Source: Bacteroidota bacterium (GTDB lineage: Bacteria > Bacteroidota > Bacteroidia > Chitinophagales > Saprospiraceae). Taken from it: a stretch of DNA of 64,000 nt. Position 1 is the first letter of the stretch. Every line of letters begins with the position of its first letter. Positions 1 through 7,485 of this stretch are shown one piece after another. The position numbers and the translations under genes are program-made. The notes under the pieces were generated by a model. The model was not told the origin of the DNA. It worked only from the letters and a program-made list of their open reading frames with translations, and did no database searches. The stretch covers positions 248,001 to 312,000 of the forward strand of contig JASBVF010000016.1 in the NCBI GenBank assembly GCA_030147525.1, written 5' to 3'.

Positions 1-367
1 GGTAAATGTCGTAGCCGAAGGAGGCAAACACATTCATCCGGGTAGCGCCGTCTTTTTCCACGACCCTGGTGTAGAAGTTCATCTTTTTGTCGGACAAGGC
101 TTCAAAGGTCACTTCTTCAGCGGTCATCAGGTCTTTGTTGGCTAAAAAGCCGATGCCTTTCAGCTTCACGTCGTAGCGGTCTTTGATGAAATCATGCCAG
201 GCGTTTTTCACTTTGTCAGTGCCGGGTTCCAGGCGGATTTCGAGGCTGGGCCGCATGGCATCTTCATGATCTATCTGATTCATCTGGATGGACAACTGGG
301 CTGTCAGCATGAACGGGAACAATAGGAATAAAGCCCATAAGGTGGGTAATATCGATTTCTTAAGCAT
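1..367 (-). CDS. Secreted protein of unknown function, cut by the window edge (N-terminal part)
   Basis: The reading frame starts at the ATG at 367 on the minus strand and runs off the left edge, giving about 122 residues. It opens with a typical signal peptide: a lysine pair, a hydrophobic stretch and a cleavage site after LTAQ near residue 23. The mature part begins LSIQMNQIDHEDAMRPSLEI and looks like a soluble mixed alpha/beta domain with many charged residues. I do not recognise a family. The protein is probably exported to the periplasm or envelope. The 246 bases to the next gene hold no other convincing gene. Confidence 0.7.
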   Translation of the reverse strand, partial: MLKKSILPTLWALFLLFPFMLTAQLSIQMNQIDHEDAMRPSLEIRLEPGTDKVKNAWHDFIKDRYDVKLKGIGFLANKDLMTAEEVTFEALSDKKMNFYTRVVEKDGATRMNVFASFGYDIY

Positions 368-589
368 GATTTATTGGATTTGGATTGGTTTAAAAATTGG
401 CAGCTTTGGATAAAACTGGTAGCGTTTGGTACGCTTTAGCTGTTAAAAGTGGAACATGGCTGACTGTGCTATGTTCAAAAAAGCAGGACATGGCAGTGGC
501 GGCGGATGGTTGTTTATTTCACACAGACAACACTGCAAACGGCGGGAGAGTACTTTAAAAACCCACTCACTTTTGTCTTTCGAAAAACT

Positions 590-597
590 TATTTTTG
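590..597 (+). promoter_or_regulatory. Bacteroidetes -7 element upstream of the Uma2 gene
   Basis: TATTTTTG matches the TAnnTTTG consensus exactly and lies 16 bases before the ATG at 614, which would give a leader of only about 12 bases. No well-spaced TTG is present upstream; the nearest is 14 bases away. Confidence 0.45.
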
Positions 598-613
598 TAA
601 AAAATAGCAAGCC

Positions 614-1204
614 ATGTCAACAGCAGCCTTACAAGAAAACCCCGCAAAACGTACTGCCAAAGCCGCCGGCAAGGAGAAGCGTATTCCCTGGGAAAAATTC
701 CAGGAAGAATACCTCACTCGTGAAGACGAATACAAGTACGAGTGGCTGGACGGTGTTGTTGAGAAAACAAAACGAAATATGGACTACTCACAATTAAGCA
801 TTCTGGGAAATTTACTGGACTTTTTCTTCAGATTAAAAAGTGAGGGAAAAGTCGATGGCCAACTCATCGCAGAAGGCGACATGTTTTTTCTTAAAAGGCA
901 TCGCCGGCCGGATATTTCTTACCTGACTCAAGCCCAGATGGAGGAAACCAAAGCGGGAGGCCAGCCCATGCCCGAATTCGTTATTGAAGTCATTTCCAAT
1001 AATGATATGATCAAAAAAGTCCATGAAAAAATGGAAGACTACCGCAATGCCGGCGTTCCCGTCGTCTGGCATATTTTCCCTGATTTGAAGGAAGTCCACA
1101 TTTACCACGGCAAGGAAATGAAGATTTATAAAGGGAAGGAAGTTTGCTCGGCTGCGCCGGTAATGCCGGATTTTGAGATGGAGGTGGGGGAGGTTTTTAA
1201 GTGA
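614..1204 (+). CDS. Uma2 family (DUF820) putative restriction-type nuclease
   Basis: This 196-residue protein has the layout of the Uma2/DUF820 family, a PD-(D/E)XK nuclease fold common in cyanobacteria and some Bacteroidota. Likely active-site residues are E43 in YEWLDG, D100 in RRPDIS, E125 in FVIEVIS and K139 in the helix before YRNAGVPVVW. The latter stretch is the family's usual K...YRxxGVxxVW signature. Length is normal for the family. The first 25 or so residues are a basic, probably disordered leader. Its cellular role is not established: members are multi-copy and often annotated as endonucleases. It stands alone with a short leader and a good -7 element. I am confident of the family, not of the function. 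Confidence 0.85.
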   Translation: MSTAALQENPAKRTAKAAGKEKRIPWEKFQEEYLTREDEYKYEWLDGVVEKTKRNMDYSQLSILGNLLDFFFRLKSEGKVDGQLIAEGDMFFLKRHRRPDISYLTQAQMEETKAGGQPMPEFVIEVISNNDMIKKVHEKMEDYRNAGVPVVWHIFPDLKEVHIYHGKEMKIYKGKEVCSAAPVMPDFEMEVGEVFK

Positions 1205-1260
1205 GTATTTTGGTGTGATTCCGCACAATTCAAAAAGAAAGTGATTTGACCAGATTTACT

Positions 1261-1268
1261 TAAATTTG
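1261..1268 (+). promoter_or_regulatory. Bacteroidetes -7 element upstream of the DUF4240 gene
   Basis: TAAATTTG is an exact TAnnTTTG match 17 bases before the ATG at 1286. It would serve the DUF4240 and GIY-YIG-like genes as one transcript. Confidence 0.4.
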
Positions 1269-1285
1269 TCAAAATCAAAGTCAGT

Positions 1286-1873
1286 ATGTTAAACAAACAA
1301 GGTATGCCTAAAGTAATGACGGTCAACGTGGATGACATGGATGCCGGCTTCGTAGAAGCGCTCAAGCGTGAATATGCCCATGCCGATCTTGAAATCAGAG
1401 TGCAGGATTTGCCAGGCAGCGCTTCGTCTTTTACGGAGGATGATTTCTGGAATGCCATCGCACTACTCGATTGGTCGCAGGAAGGTGATGACGGCAAGGT
1501 CGTTGAACCTTTGTTTAATTATTTAGTCGTACAGCCCATTTCACACATCTACCGCTTTTCAGATATGCTGGCTGAAAAACTTTGGCAGTTGGATACCCGC
1601 CATCATGCACAGGTATTTCTGGATGACCCCGAATCAGACGGTTATCTTTCAGTTGATGACTTTCTGTACGCCCGTTGTGCCGTCGTCGCCAACGGGAAGG
1701 ATTTTTATGAAAAAACATTGCACAATCCCGCCCAAATGCCCATTGACCTGACGTTCGAGCCATTGCTTTACGTCGCCCCGTCAGCCTATCTGCGCCAAAC
1801 GGGTAACCCCTTTCTTACTCCCGGCGCTTTCAGTTACGAAACGTACAGCAACAAAGAAGACTGGGCAAAATAA
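1286..1873 (+). CDS. DUF4240 domain protein
   Basis: A 195-residue soluble protein. From about residue 50 on it follows the DUF4240 pattern: an opening DFWNAIALLDW helix, then FLYARCAVVANGKDFYE, and the family's typical C-terminal ending with YETYSNKEDW. That natural ending argues the TAA at 1871-1873 is a real stop and not a mutation, even though the next gene lies in the same reading frame only three codons later. The function of DUF4240 is unknown; some members sit beside toxins and nucleases. Here it is followed after 9 bases by a small GIY-YIG-like nuclease, so an immunity or partner role is an inference from position only. Confidence 0.7.
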   Translation: MLNKQGMPKVMTVNVDDMDAGFVEALKREYAHADLEIRVQDLPGSASSFTEDDFWNAIALLDWSQEGDDGKVVEPLFNYLVVQPISHIYRFSDMLAEKLWQLDTRHHAQVFLDDPESDGYLSVDDFLYARCAVVANGKDFYEKTLHNPAQMPIDLTFEPLLYVAPSAYLRQTGNPFLTPGAFSYETYSNKEDWAK

Positions 1874-1882
1874 CCTCCCCAG

Positions 1883-2191
1883 ATGGCAGAACACGGCAAC
1901 TCCAACAAAAACGATAAGCCACACCACCTCTACGAAATCAGGGATTCGGTGGACGATGATATTGTCAAATATGGCATCAGTTATGAATCCATCGGCGAGG
2001 ATGGTTACTCCAAGCGCATGCGGCTTCAGGTAGATTTTCTCAGCCTTGGCGTCAAATGGCTCCGCTTCTTTGCCCGAATTCTCCTGCTCGATATACCGGG
2101 ACGCAAGGAGGCAAAACGTATTGAACGGCAATTTATCCGGAAGTATCGGGAAACCCACGGGCGAAATCCTCGTGGGAATAAAGATGGTTGA
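1883..2191 (+). CDS. Small GIY-YIG (URI)-like nuclease domain protein
   Basis: This 102-residue ORF looks like a stand-alone GIY-YIG/URI nuclease domain of the kind seen at the C-termini of polymorphic toxins (Tox-URI types). The GIY-like strand is LYEI (16-19) and the YIG-like strand KYGIS (29-33). R45 and R47 fall where the catalytic arginine is expected, E81 in RIERQFIRKY fits the metal-binding glutamate, and N99 in GRNPRGNKDG fits the conserved terminal Asn. The starting ATG is 9 bases after the DUF4240 stop and in the same frame. No secretion signal or toxin delivery domain is attached. It could be a toxin module cut loose from a larger protein, or a DNA-processing enzyme. Confidence 0.55.
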   Translation: MAEHGNSNKNDKPHHLYEIRDSVDDDIVKYGISYESIGEDGYSKRMRLQVDFLSLGVKWLRFFARILLLDIPGRKEAKRIERQFIRKYRETHGRNPRGNKDG

Positions 2192-2376
2192 CTTAAATGC
2201 GGCGTAAAAACAGGTTAATAGAGTTTTTAAAAAATTAGTACCGTCTAAAAACACACCTAAAATTACCCGGCGTTCTGCTGCCATGTTTGAAGGTGTCGTC
2301 AATACGGCGACCCCGTATTTTGTAGAGGTGGCGTTCAGCATCGTTTTCTTGGGAGTTACCAAGTTTAGCTATGTGT

Positions 2377-2514
2377 TCAGAGTCTGTCTTTTAGCGGAGT
2401 GATGCCAGGCCAGCCTTCCGGGACAACATCAGTTACAAGATGCATTTCCGTATCCCCCGGGTACTTCTCCTGCAAATCCCGTACAATGGCAGGGCTGAGT
2501 GAGCGCAACGGCAT
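2377..2514 (-). CDS. Possible 45-residue small protein
   Basis: ATG at 2514 and TGA at 2377-2379 frame a 45-residue peptide beginning MPLRSLSPAIVRDLQEKYPG. It has an even, protein-like composition (helix, then TEMHLVTDVVPEGWPG). An exact TAnnTTTG element (TATCTTTG) lies at 2548-2555 on the same strand, giving a leader near 30 bases. I recognise no family. Similarity between strain homologues at protein level would be needed to trust it. Confidence 0.3.
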   Translation of the reverse strand: MPLRSLSPAIVRDLQEKYPGDTEMHLVTDVVPEGWPGITPLKDRL

Positions 2515-2547
2515 TTTTGATGGCTGTGGGCATGATGATGTTTTTTA

Positions 2548-2555
2548 CAAAGATA
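2548..2555 (-). promoter_or_regulatory. -7 element for the small minus-strand ORF
   Basis: Read on the minus strand this is TATCTTTG, an exact TAnnTTTG match 33 bases upstream of the ATG at 2514. The nearest TTG is 26 bases further up, longer than the usual 19-21. Confidence 0.3.
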
Positions 2556-2639
2556 CGATTTTGTATGGTGGTGAAAATGGTCAATCAGGCTGGCTTTTTT
2601 GAAAGAATTTAAGCGAAATTTTGATAAATGTATTTCCGT

Positions 2640-3050
2640 TTAACCTGTGACCAACAAACCCATAAACTCATCTTTTCCAATCACTTTTATTTTTGGGAAT
2701 GGAATTTCTTTCAAAACCTTAAAGTCTTTGTCGTCTGTAACTAAAAAGTCTGCGTTAGCAGCGACGTAACAGTCCACAAACTTATTGTCATCGGGGTCTT
2801 TATCGAGCAATTGCCAGAAGTAGTATTTGTTGATTCGTTCAAGATTAGGAAGGCTTTCGATAATTTCCATTGCCTGTTCTGCTGAAGTAAAGCCCATTTG
2901 TTCTTCAATTATTTCAGCATATTCATCCAGTATGTCTGTGGTAACACAAAGTGAATAAGCACCCTGAAGTAAGGCAAGAAAGATAGGGTGCCAAGGCGAA
3001 CGGTGGGAAATGCTAACCAATATCACGTTGGTGTCAATGACTACCTTCAT
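2640..3050 (-). CDS. PIN domain ribonuclease, toxin of a toxin-antitoxin pair
   Basis: A 136-residue protein of the PIN-family putative toxin group (TIGR00305-like). The first acidic residue is D6 in VVIDTNV, the second E43 in DILDEYAEII, then D93 in NKFVDCYVAA and the D106/D107/D109 cluster in VTDDKDF. These would bind the metal ions for RNA cleavage. Length and order of motifs are normal, so the enzyme looks intact. Its ATG lies 17 bases inside the end of the upstream antitoxin-like gene, the usual overlap for a co-translated pair. The RNA target cannot be told from the sequence. Confidence 0.9.
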   Translation of the reverse strand: MKVVIDTNVILVSISHRSPWHPIFLALLQGAYSLCVTTDILDEYAEIIEEQMGFTSAEQAMEIIESLPNLERINKYYFWQLLDKDPDDNKFVDCYVAANADFLVTDDKDFKVLKEIPFPKIKVIGKDEFMGLLVTG

Positions 3051-3303
3051 TGGCTATTTTTGAAAGGTATTCCTGTTGTGATTTGTATGGCTTACGAAAC
3101 TTGGTTTCTCCCCATTTTTCAAAAGTCATCTCCGTCCAGCCTTTTTCATCTGCCACTTTGTCTAGTGTCTTTTGAAGGCGGCGGTACCGGAATTCAAGCA
3201 GCCATTTGCGCAACTCCTCTAATTCCTCGCTGGAGAGTTTCTCCGAGAAGAGCGCCAGGATTTGCAACTGTGCGTCAGTTAGTGGTTGCCGGAGCTTAGT
3301 CAT
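3034..3303 (-). CDS. Putative antitoxin of the PIN toxin
   Basis: An 89-residue, highly charged helical protein starting MTKLRQPLTDAQLQILALFS. A frame extension upstream to 3384 would overlap the polA start and lacks support, so the ATG at 3303 was chosen. The pattern of a short helix with SEEELxELRKWL, then a long basic/acidic helix and a C-terminal segment with KWGETKFRKPYKS, is that of antitoxins found before PIN toxins in Bacteroidota and cyanobacteria. The protein ends inside the PIN gene, so the two are one operon. Autoregulation is expected of such pairs but no operator palindrome is obvious. The gene is divergent from polA with only 67 bases between starts. Confidence 0.75.
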   Translation of the reverse strand: MTKLRQPLTDAQLQILALFSEKLSSEELEELRKWLLEFRYRRLQKTLDKVADEKGWTEMTFEKWGETKFRKPYKSQQEYLSKIANEGSH

Positions 3304-3317
3304 GATTGATTTTTTTC

Positions 3318-3325
3318 CAAAAATA
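3318..3325 (-). promoter_or_regulatory. -7 element of the toxin-antitoxin operon
   Basis: On the minus strand TATTTTTG matches TAnnTTTG exactly, 14 bases before the antitoxin ATG. A second exact match (TATATTTG) lies at 3351-3358, inside the polA leader, so the two divergent transcripts may compete. Confidence 0.4.
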
Positions 3326-3370
3326 GGGGATTTGCCTAACTTTCCCGCCTCAAATATAAAATCACTCGAC

Positions 3371-6187
3371 ATGGCCGAAGACAAACGCTTATTCCTTCTC
3401 GACGGGCACGCCCTCGTTTACCGGGCGCACTACGCATTCATCGCCCGCCCCCTCATCAACTCCAAAGGCTGGAACACCAGCGCCATCACGGGTTTCGTGC
3501 GCACGATCGTGGATTTGATCAAAAATCAAAACCCCACGCACCTCGCTGTCTCCTTCGACCTGCCCGGCGGCACGTTCCGGGACGACTGGTACCCGGAGTA
3601 CAAAGCCAACCGGGATGCCCAGCCGGAAGACATTTCCTTCGCCCTGCCCTGGATTCAAAAAATTCTCAAAGCCTGGAAAATCCCCATCCTCACGCTGGAG
3701 CGCTACGAGGCCGACGACGTGATCGGCACCATCGCCAAAAAGGCGGAACAGGAGGGCTACAAGGTTTACATGGTCACGCCCGACAAGGACTACGGCCAGC
3801 TCGTCAGCCCGAATATTTTTATGTATAAACCCGGCCGCCAGGGCAATGAAGTGGAAATTTGGGGTGAAAAGGAAGTCTGCGAAAACTGGGGCATCCAACG
3901 GGTGGAACAGGTCATCGACATGCTCGGCCTGCAAGGCGATTCGGTTGACAACATCCCCGGAGTGCCCGGCATCGGGCCGAAGACGGCGGCTAAATTGCTG
4001 GAAGAATTCGGCAGCATCGAAAACCTGCTCGAAAACGTGGACAAGGTGAAGGGCAAAAACCAGGAGCGTCTGAAGGAATTTTCAGAGCAGGCATTGCTAT
4101 CCAAACGCCTTGCTACGATCGACATCAATGCGCCGGTCAATTTCGAAGAACACAATTTTGACCTCGAACCCTTCGATAAAGAGGAGTTGGCGGAGCTTTT
4201 TAAAGAGTTGGAATTCAGGACCTTAGGCGCCCAGATTCTCGGCATGAACGATGAACCTTCGGAATCGAAGCCAAAAAATGGCGGCGCCGGTTCGCAAGGA
4301 AATCTTTTTGGCGAAGCCGAGCCTGCGCCTGTAAGACGTGCTGCACCGCCGCTGCCAGCACATGCAGTGGCTGAAAATACCATCGAAAATATTGAGCATG
4401 AGTACCACCTGGCTGACACGCCGGAAAAACGGGCAAAGCTCATCGACCTGCTTGCGAAGCAAACCAGCATTTGTTTTGATACGGAAACCACCAACATCGA
4501 CGCCAACCTGGCCGAGATGGTCGGCATGTCCTTCGCCGTGAAGCCGCACGAGGCCTGGTACGTTCCCGTGCCTGCCGATCAGGACGAGGCGAAGAAGGTC
4601 GTCCACGAATTCAAGGCGGTTTTTGAAAATGAAAAAATCGAGAAGATCGGCCAGAACATCAAGTACGACGCCACCGTGCTCAAGTGGTACGACGTCGAGC
4701 TGAAAGGCCTGTGGTTCGACACCATGGTGGTCCACTACCTCATCGAGCCGGAACTTCGCCACGGCATGGATTACCTGGCGGAAACTTACCTGAAATACAA
4801 ACCCGTTTCCATCGAAACCCTCATCGGCAAAGGCTCCAAGCAACTGAGCATGCGGGACGTGCGGGTGGAGCGGGTCGCCGAGTATGCCGCCGAAGACGCC
4901 GACGTGACGCTGCAACTCTACCGCTTTTTTGCCCCGAAACTCCGGGAAGAGGGTCTGCAGGAATTGTACGATACGTTGGAAGCGCCGCTCATCCGGGTGC
5001 TGGTGGACATGGAGTACGAGGGCATCAACCTGGACAGTGATTTTTTGAACCAATACTCCGTCGAACTGGAAAAGGAAATCGCCGCCGTCGAGCAGAAAAT
5101 TTATGAGGAGGCCGGGGTGCAGTTCAACATCGGGTCGCCGAAGCAGATCGGTGAGGTGCTTTTCGATAAAATGAAAATCCCGTACACCGGTCGCAAAACC
5201 AAGACGGGCCAGTACTCCACCGACGAAGCTAAACTGACTGAACTGGCTGCCGATTACCCATTTGTCGATCAGATATTAAAATACCGGGGATTAACGAAGT
5301 TAAAATCCACCTACGTTGATGCGCTGCCCACCCAGGTCAATCCGAAAACGGGGCGGGTGCACACCTCCTTCAACCAGGCGCTGGCCGCCACTGGCCGCCT
5401 CAGTTCCAACAACCCCAACCTGCAAAACATCCCGATCAAAACGCCGCAGGGCGCCAAAGTGCGGGAGGCTTTCATCCCCCGTGACGAAAACCACGTGCTG
5501 CTCAGCGCCGACTACTCGCAGATCGAATTGCGCCTCATCGCCGAGATCAGCGGCGACGAAGCCATGGTCGAAGCTTTCCAGAAAGGCCAGGACATCCACC
5601 GGGCCACGGCTGCACGGGTATACGGCGTGCCTTATGAGGAAGTGACGAGCGAACACCGCCGCAATGCCAAGACGGTCAACTTTTCCATTATTTATGGTGC
5701 TGGCGCAACGAACGTTTCGCAGCAGCTCGGCATCAAACGCTCCGAAGCGAAGGACCTGATCGATACCTACTTCCAGCAATACCAGGGCCTGAAAGGCTAC
5801 ATGGAAAAAACGGTGGAATTTGCCCGTGAGCATGGTTTTGTAAAAACCCTCCTGGGCCGCCGCCGCTACCTGCGTGACATCGACAGCCGCAACTCGCTCG
5901 CCCGCAGCAATGCTGAACGGGTAGCCATCAATACGCCCATCCAGGGCACAGCAGCAGATTTGATCAAGGTGGCGATGATCAACATTCACAAGGCCTTGAA
6001 AGAAAAGAATTTAGGAACAAAAATGATCCTGCAGGTGCATGACGAACTTGTGTTCGACGTGCCAAAAAACGAGGTTGAAACCGTGAAACCGATCATCGAG
6101 GATTTGATGAAAAATGCCATCCCGAACCTGAAGGTGCCGATTTTGGTGGAGATGGGGACGGGGGGGGATTGGCTGGAGGCGCATTGA
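3371..6187 (+). CDS. polA: DNA polymerase I with active 5' nuclease and proofreading domains
   Basis: A 938-residue replication and repair polymerase. The ATG at 3371 was chosen because MAEDKRLFLLDGHALVYRAH is the normal N-terminus; an in-frame extension back to 3206 would run through the antitoxin gene. The N-terminal 5' nuclease carries the metal-binding YEADDVIG motif near residue 113. The 3'-5' exonuclease motifs are complete: FDTETT near 368, GQNIKYDATV near 438 and YAAEDADVT near 506, so proofreading should work, unlike in Taq-type enzymes. Polymerase motifs A (DYSQIELR, about 714), B (RRNAKTVNFSIIYGA) and C (VHDELVFDV, about 890) are all present. A low-complexity linker (about 300-335) separates the 5' nuclease from the rest. 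Confidence 0.98.
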   Translation: MAEDKRLFLLDGHALVYRAHYAFIARPLINSKGWNTSAITGFVRTIVDLIKNQNPTHLAVSFDLPGGTFRDDWYPEYKANRDAQPEDISFALPWIQKILKAWKIPILTLERYEADDVIGTIAKKAEQEGYKVYMVTPDKDYGQLVSPNIFMYKPGRQGNEVEIWGEKEVCENWGIQRVEQVIDMLGLQGDSVDNIPGVPGIGPKTAAKLLEEFGSIENLLENVDKVKGKNQERLKEFSEQALLSKRLATIDINAPVNFEEHNFDLEPFDKEELAELFKELEFRTLGAQILGMNDEPSESKPKNGGAGSQGNLFGEAEPAPVRRAAPPLPAHAVAENTIENIEHEYHLADTPEKRAKLIDLLAKQTSICFDTETTNIDANLAEMVGMSFAVKPHEAWYVPVPADQDEAKKVVHEFKAVFENEKIEKIGQNIKYDATVLKWYDVELKGLWFDTMVVHYLIEPELRHGMDYLAETYLKYKPVSIETLIGKGSKQLSMRDVRVERVAEYAAEDADVTLQLYRFFAPKLREEGLQELYDTLEAPLIRVLVDMEYEGINLDSDFLNQYSVELEKEIAAVEQKIYEEAGVQFNIGSPKQIGEVLFDKMKIPYTGRKTKTGQYSTDEAKLTELAADYPFVDQILKYRGLTKLKSTYVDALPTQVNPKTGRVHTSFNQALAATGRLSSNNPNLQNIPIKTPQGAKVREAFIPRDENHVLLSADYSQIELRLIAEISGDEAMVEAFQKGQDIHRATAARVYGVPYEEVTSEHRRNAKTVNFSIIYGAGATNVSQQLGIKRSEAKDLIDTYFQQYQGLKGYMEKTVEFAREHGFVKTLLGRRRYLRDIDSRNSLARSNAERVAINTPIQGTAADLIKVAMINIHKALKEKNLGTKMILQVHDELVFDVPKNEVETVKPIIEDLMKNAIPNLKVPILVEMGTGGDWLEAH

Positions 6188-6206
6188 TAAATGCGCTAAA
6201 TTGTTT

Positions 6207-6249
6207 GATGGTTAGATTGCTGGATTGTTTTTTCAGCAATCTAACCATC
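6207..6249. repeat. Hairpin between convergent polA and gldD
   Basis: A 16-bp perfect stem (6207-6222 with 6234-6249) around an 11-base loop containing a run of six T. Outside it, the words CCATCC/CCATTT recur up to about 6270. It probably ends both convergent transcripts. The left arm shares the string GATGGTT, then ATTGCTGGATTG, with the inverted repeat at 49067-49133. Confidence 0.75.
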
Positions 6250-6271
6250 CAACCATTTAGCCATCCAATCA

Positions 6272-6871
6272 TCAATTTTTCCACTCAAACGTCTCTAGCA
6301 TTTTCCCCACATCTTCCAGCATAAAATCATACACCGGCGCCAGGCTGTCCGGCCGTGCCTGCGTGTGGAAGTAGAGCGCCCCCCGGAAAAAATGTTTCTG
6401 TTCCAGCGTATCCGTCATAAAAAACTGGTATTTCGACGCCACCGGCCCGTCCACTTCGAACAGCATTCCCTTCACATTATTCGCCCGGTTGATGAAGGGC
6501 TTCTCCCCGATGTAAGTCGCCTTTTTGTTGTGCCAGTCGGTCATTTTGAAAGCATCCGTTTTCAGCTTGTCCGCCGGATTTTCTTTTGTGATGGGTGCGT
6601 AACTGCAATAAATCTGGCAATCGAACGCCGGCACGACAATGTTGAACCAGCACGGGTGCGCCGGTTTTTCATCAAAAAAAGTCGTGTCCTGCTGGATCTC
6701 AGCGTACTTCGGAAATTCAAAGGTGAAGTCGCAGTAATTTTCCGTGAACGGCTGGTAAGCTTTTTCAGGGTAGATGACTCTAGGATAGCCTCTTGGTTTT
6801 GGTGTGAATAACGGCTCTTCGCAAGCGGTGAAAAACAGAGTGAAAGCAAGCAGAAAAAACAGATTCTTCAT
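6272..6871 (-). CDS. gldD: GldD, gliding-motility / type IX secretion associated lipoprotein
   Basis: A 199-residue lipoprotein; the signal peptide ends at the lipobox FFTAC with Cys17. The mature start PKPRGYPRVIYPEKAYQPF and the CWFNIVVP, KYQFFMTDT and FRGALYFHTQ segments are the GldD pattern known from Flavobacterium johnsoniae, where gldD is needed for gliding and T9SS-linked functions. The protein is expected to be anchored in the envelope facing the periplasm. Start at 6871 is favoured over an upstream ATG because only it gives a lipoprotein signal. It lies downstream of mutY and ssb as in other gliding Bacteroidota, but gldE, normally between ssb and gldD, is absent. Confidence 0.9.
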   Translation of the reverse strand: MKNLFFLLAFTLFFTACEEPLFTPKPRGYPRVIYPEKAYQPFTENYCDFTFEFPKYAEIQQDTTFFDEKPAHPCWFNIVVPAFDCQIYCSYAPITKENPADKLKTDAFKMTDWHNKKATYIGEKPFINRANNVKGMLFEVDGPVASKYQFFMTDTLEQKHFFRGALYFHTQARPDSLAPVYDFMLEDVGKMLETFEWKN

Positions 6872-6893
6872 TATCAGCAACTTAAATAAACAG

Positions 6894-6929
6894 GAACGAG
6901 CCGTTTTTAGATTAAAAAACGGCTCGTTC
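6894..6929. repeat. Hairpin in the ssb-gldD spacer
   Basis: Arms 6894-6908 and 6915-6929 form a 15-bp perfect stem with a 6-base loop; the inner end of each arm is a run of five T or A. It begins 23 bases upstream of the gldD ATG. It could attenuate read-through from ssb into gldD or shape the gldD leader. Confidence 0.6.
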
Positions 6930-6961
6930 GAAAAGTTTGGTATTTTAAATTTCACGAAAAA

Positions 6962-7420
6962 TCAGAACGGCAGATCGTCGGCAGGGGCGTCGCCTGCGTC
7001 TTCCATGACCGGAGCCGGCTGGTCGTTGCGGGCTGATGTTACATTAGATGGTTCATCAGAAGCGCCGGGGAAATAACCGCTGCCTCCTCCGCTATTCCGG
7101 CTTTCGAGCATTTTGAAAGTGTTGGCCACCACTTCCGTGAAATATTTTTTCTGGTTGTCTTTGTCGGTGTATTCTCTGGTGGTGAGTTTACCCTCAACAT
7201 AGATAAGCATACCTTTTTTAAGGTACTTTTCCGCAATTTCAGCTTGAGAGCGCCAAACGACAATATTGTGCCACTCTGTCTGTTCGACTTTGTTTCCATC
7301 TTTGTCTTTGTAGCTTTCGTCAGTAGCTATCGAAAACTTGGCGACGGCAGCGCCGCTTTCCAAACGTCTTACTTCGGGGTCCTTCCCGAGGCGACCAATG
7401 AGCATGACTCGGTTTAACAT
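6962..7420 (-). CDS. ssb: Single-stranded DNA-binding protein
   Basis: A 152-residue SSB with the N-terminal OB fold (MLNRVMLIGRLGKDPEVRR, then WHNIVVW, then YVEGKLTTREY) and a glycine-rich linker. It ends in the acidic tip DDLPF, which recruits repair and replication proteins. Length and motifs are normal. It binds single strands during replication, recombination and repair. It follows mutY by 65 bases and precedes gldD, a conserved neighbourhood in this phylum. Confidence 0.97.
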   Translation of the reverse strand: MLNRVMLIGRLGKDPEVRRLESGAAVAKFSIATDESYKDKDGNKVEQTEWHNIVVWRSQAEIAEKYLKKGMLIYVEGKLTTREYTDKDNQKKYFTEVVANTFKMLESRNSGGGSGYFPGASDEPSNVTSARNDQPAPVMEDAGDAPADDLPF

Positions 7421-7485
7421 AGAATTGTAATTTATGAATTAAAGAGTGGTTTTCCCATACGCTCAAGTAACCGTGAGCTGTATGT

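Larger units (their letters stand above)
2192..2639. other. Intergenic stretch of 448 bases
   Basis: This gap between the GIY-YIG-like gene and the PIN toxin holds one plausible tiny gene on the minus strand (2377-2514, listed separately) and nothing else I can name. A 39-codon plus-strand frame at 2283-2402 with a hydrophobic middle could be a remnant. The gap may be decayed accessory DNA. Confidence 0.4.

Noticed and set aside
1781-2362. 193-codon minus-strand frame across the GIY-YIG-like gene
   Set aside because: It is antisense to two better-supported genes and shows no domain; the part beyond 2192 is too short to judge.
2399-2602. 67-codon plus-strand frame
   Set aside because: Composition is not protein-like (Cys/Ser/Gly rich) and the opposite strand has a better candidate with a promoter element.
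3206-3370. N-terminal extension of polA
   Set aside because: It runs through the antitoxin gene and lacks polA homology; MAEDKRLFLLDG is the normal start.
4223-5053. 276-codon frame antisense to polA
   Set aside because: Mirror of a GC-rich conserved gene; His/Val/Asp-rich composition typical of antisense frames.
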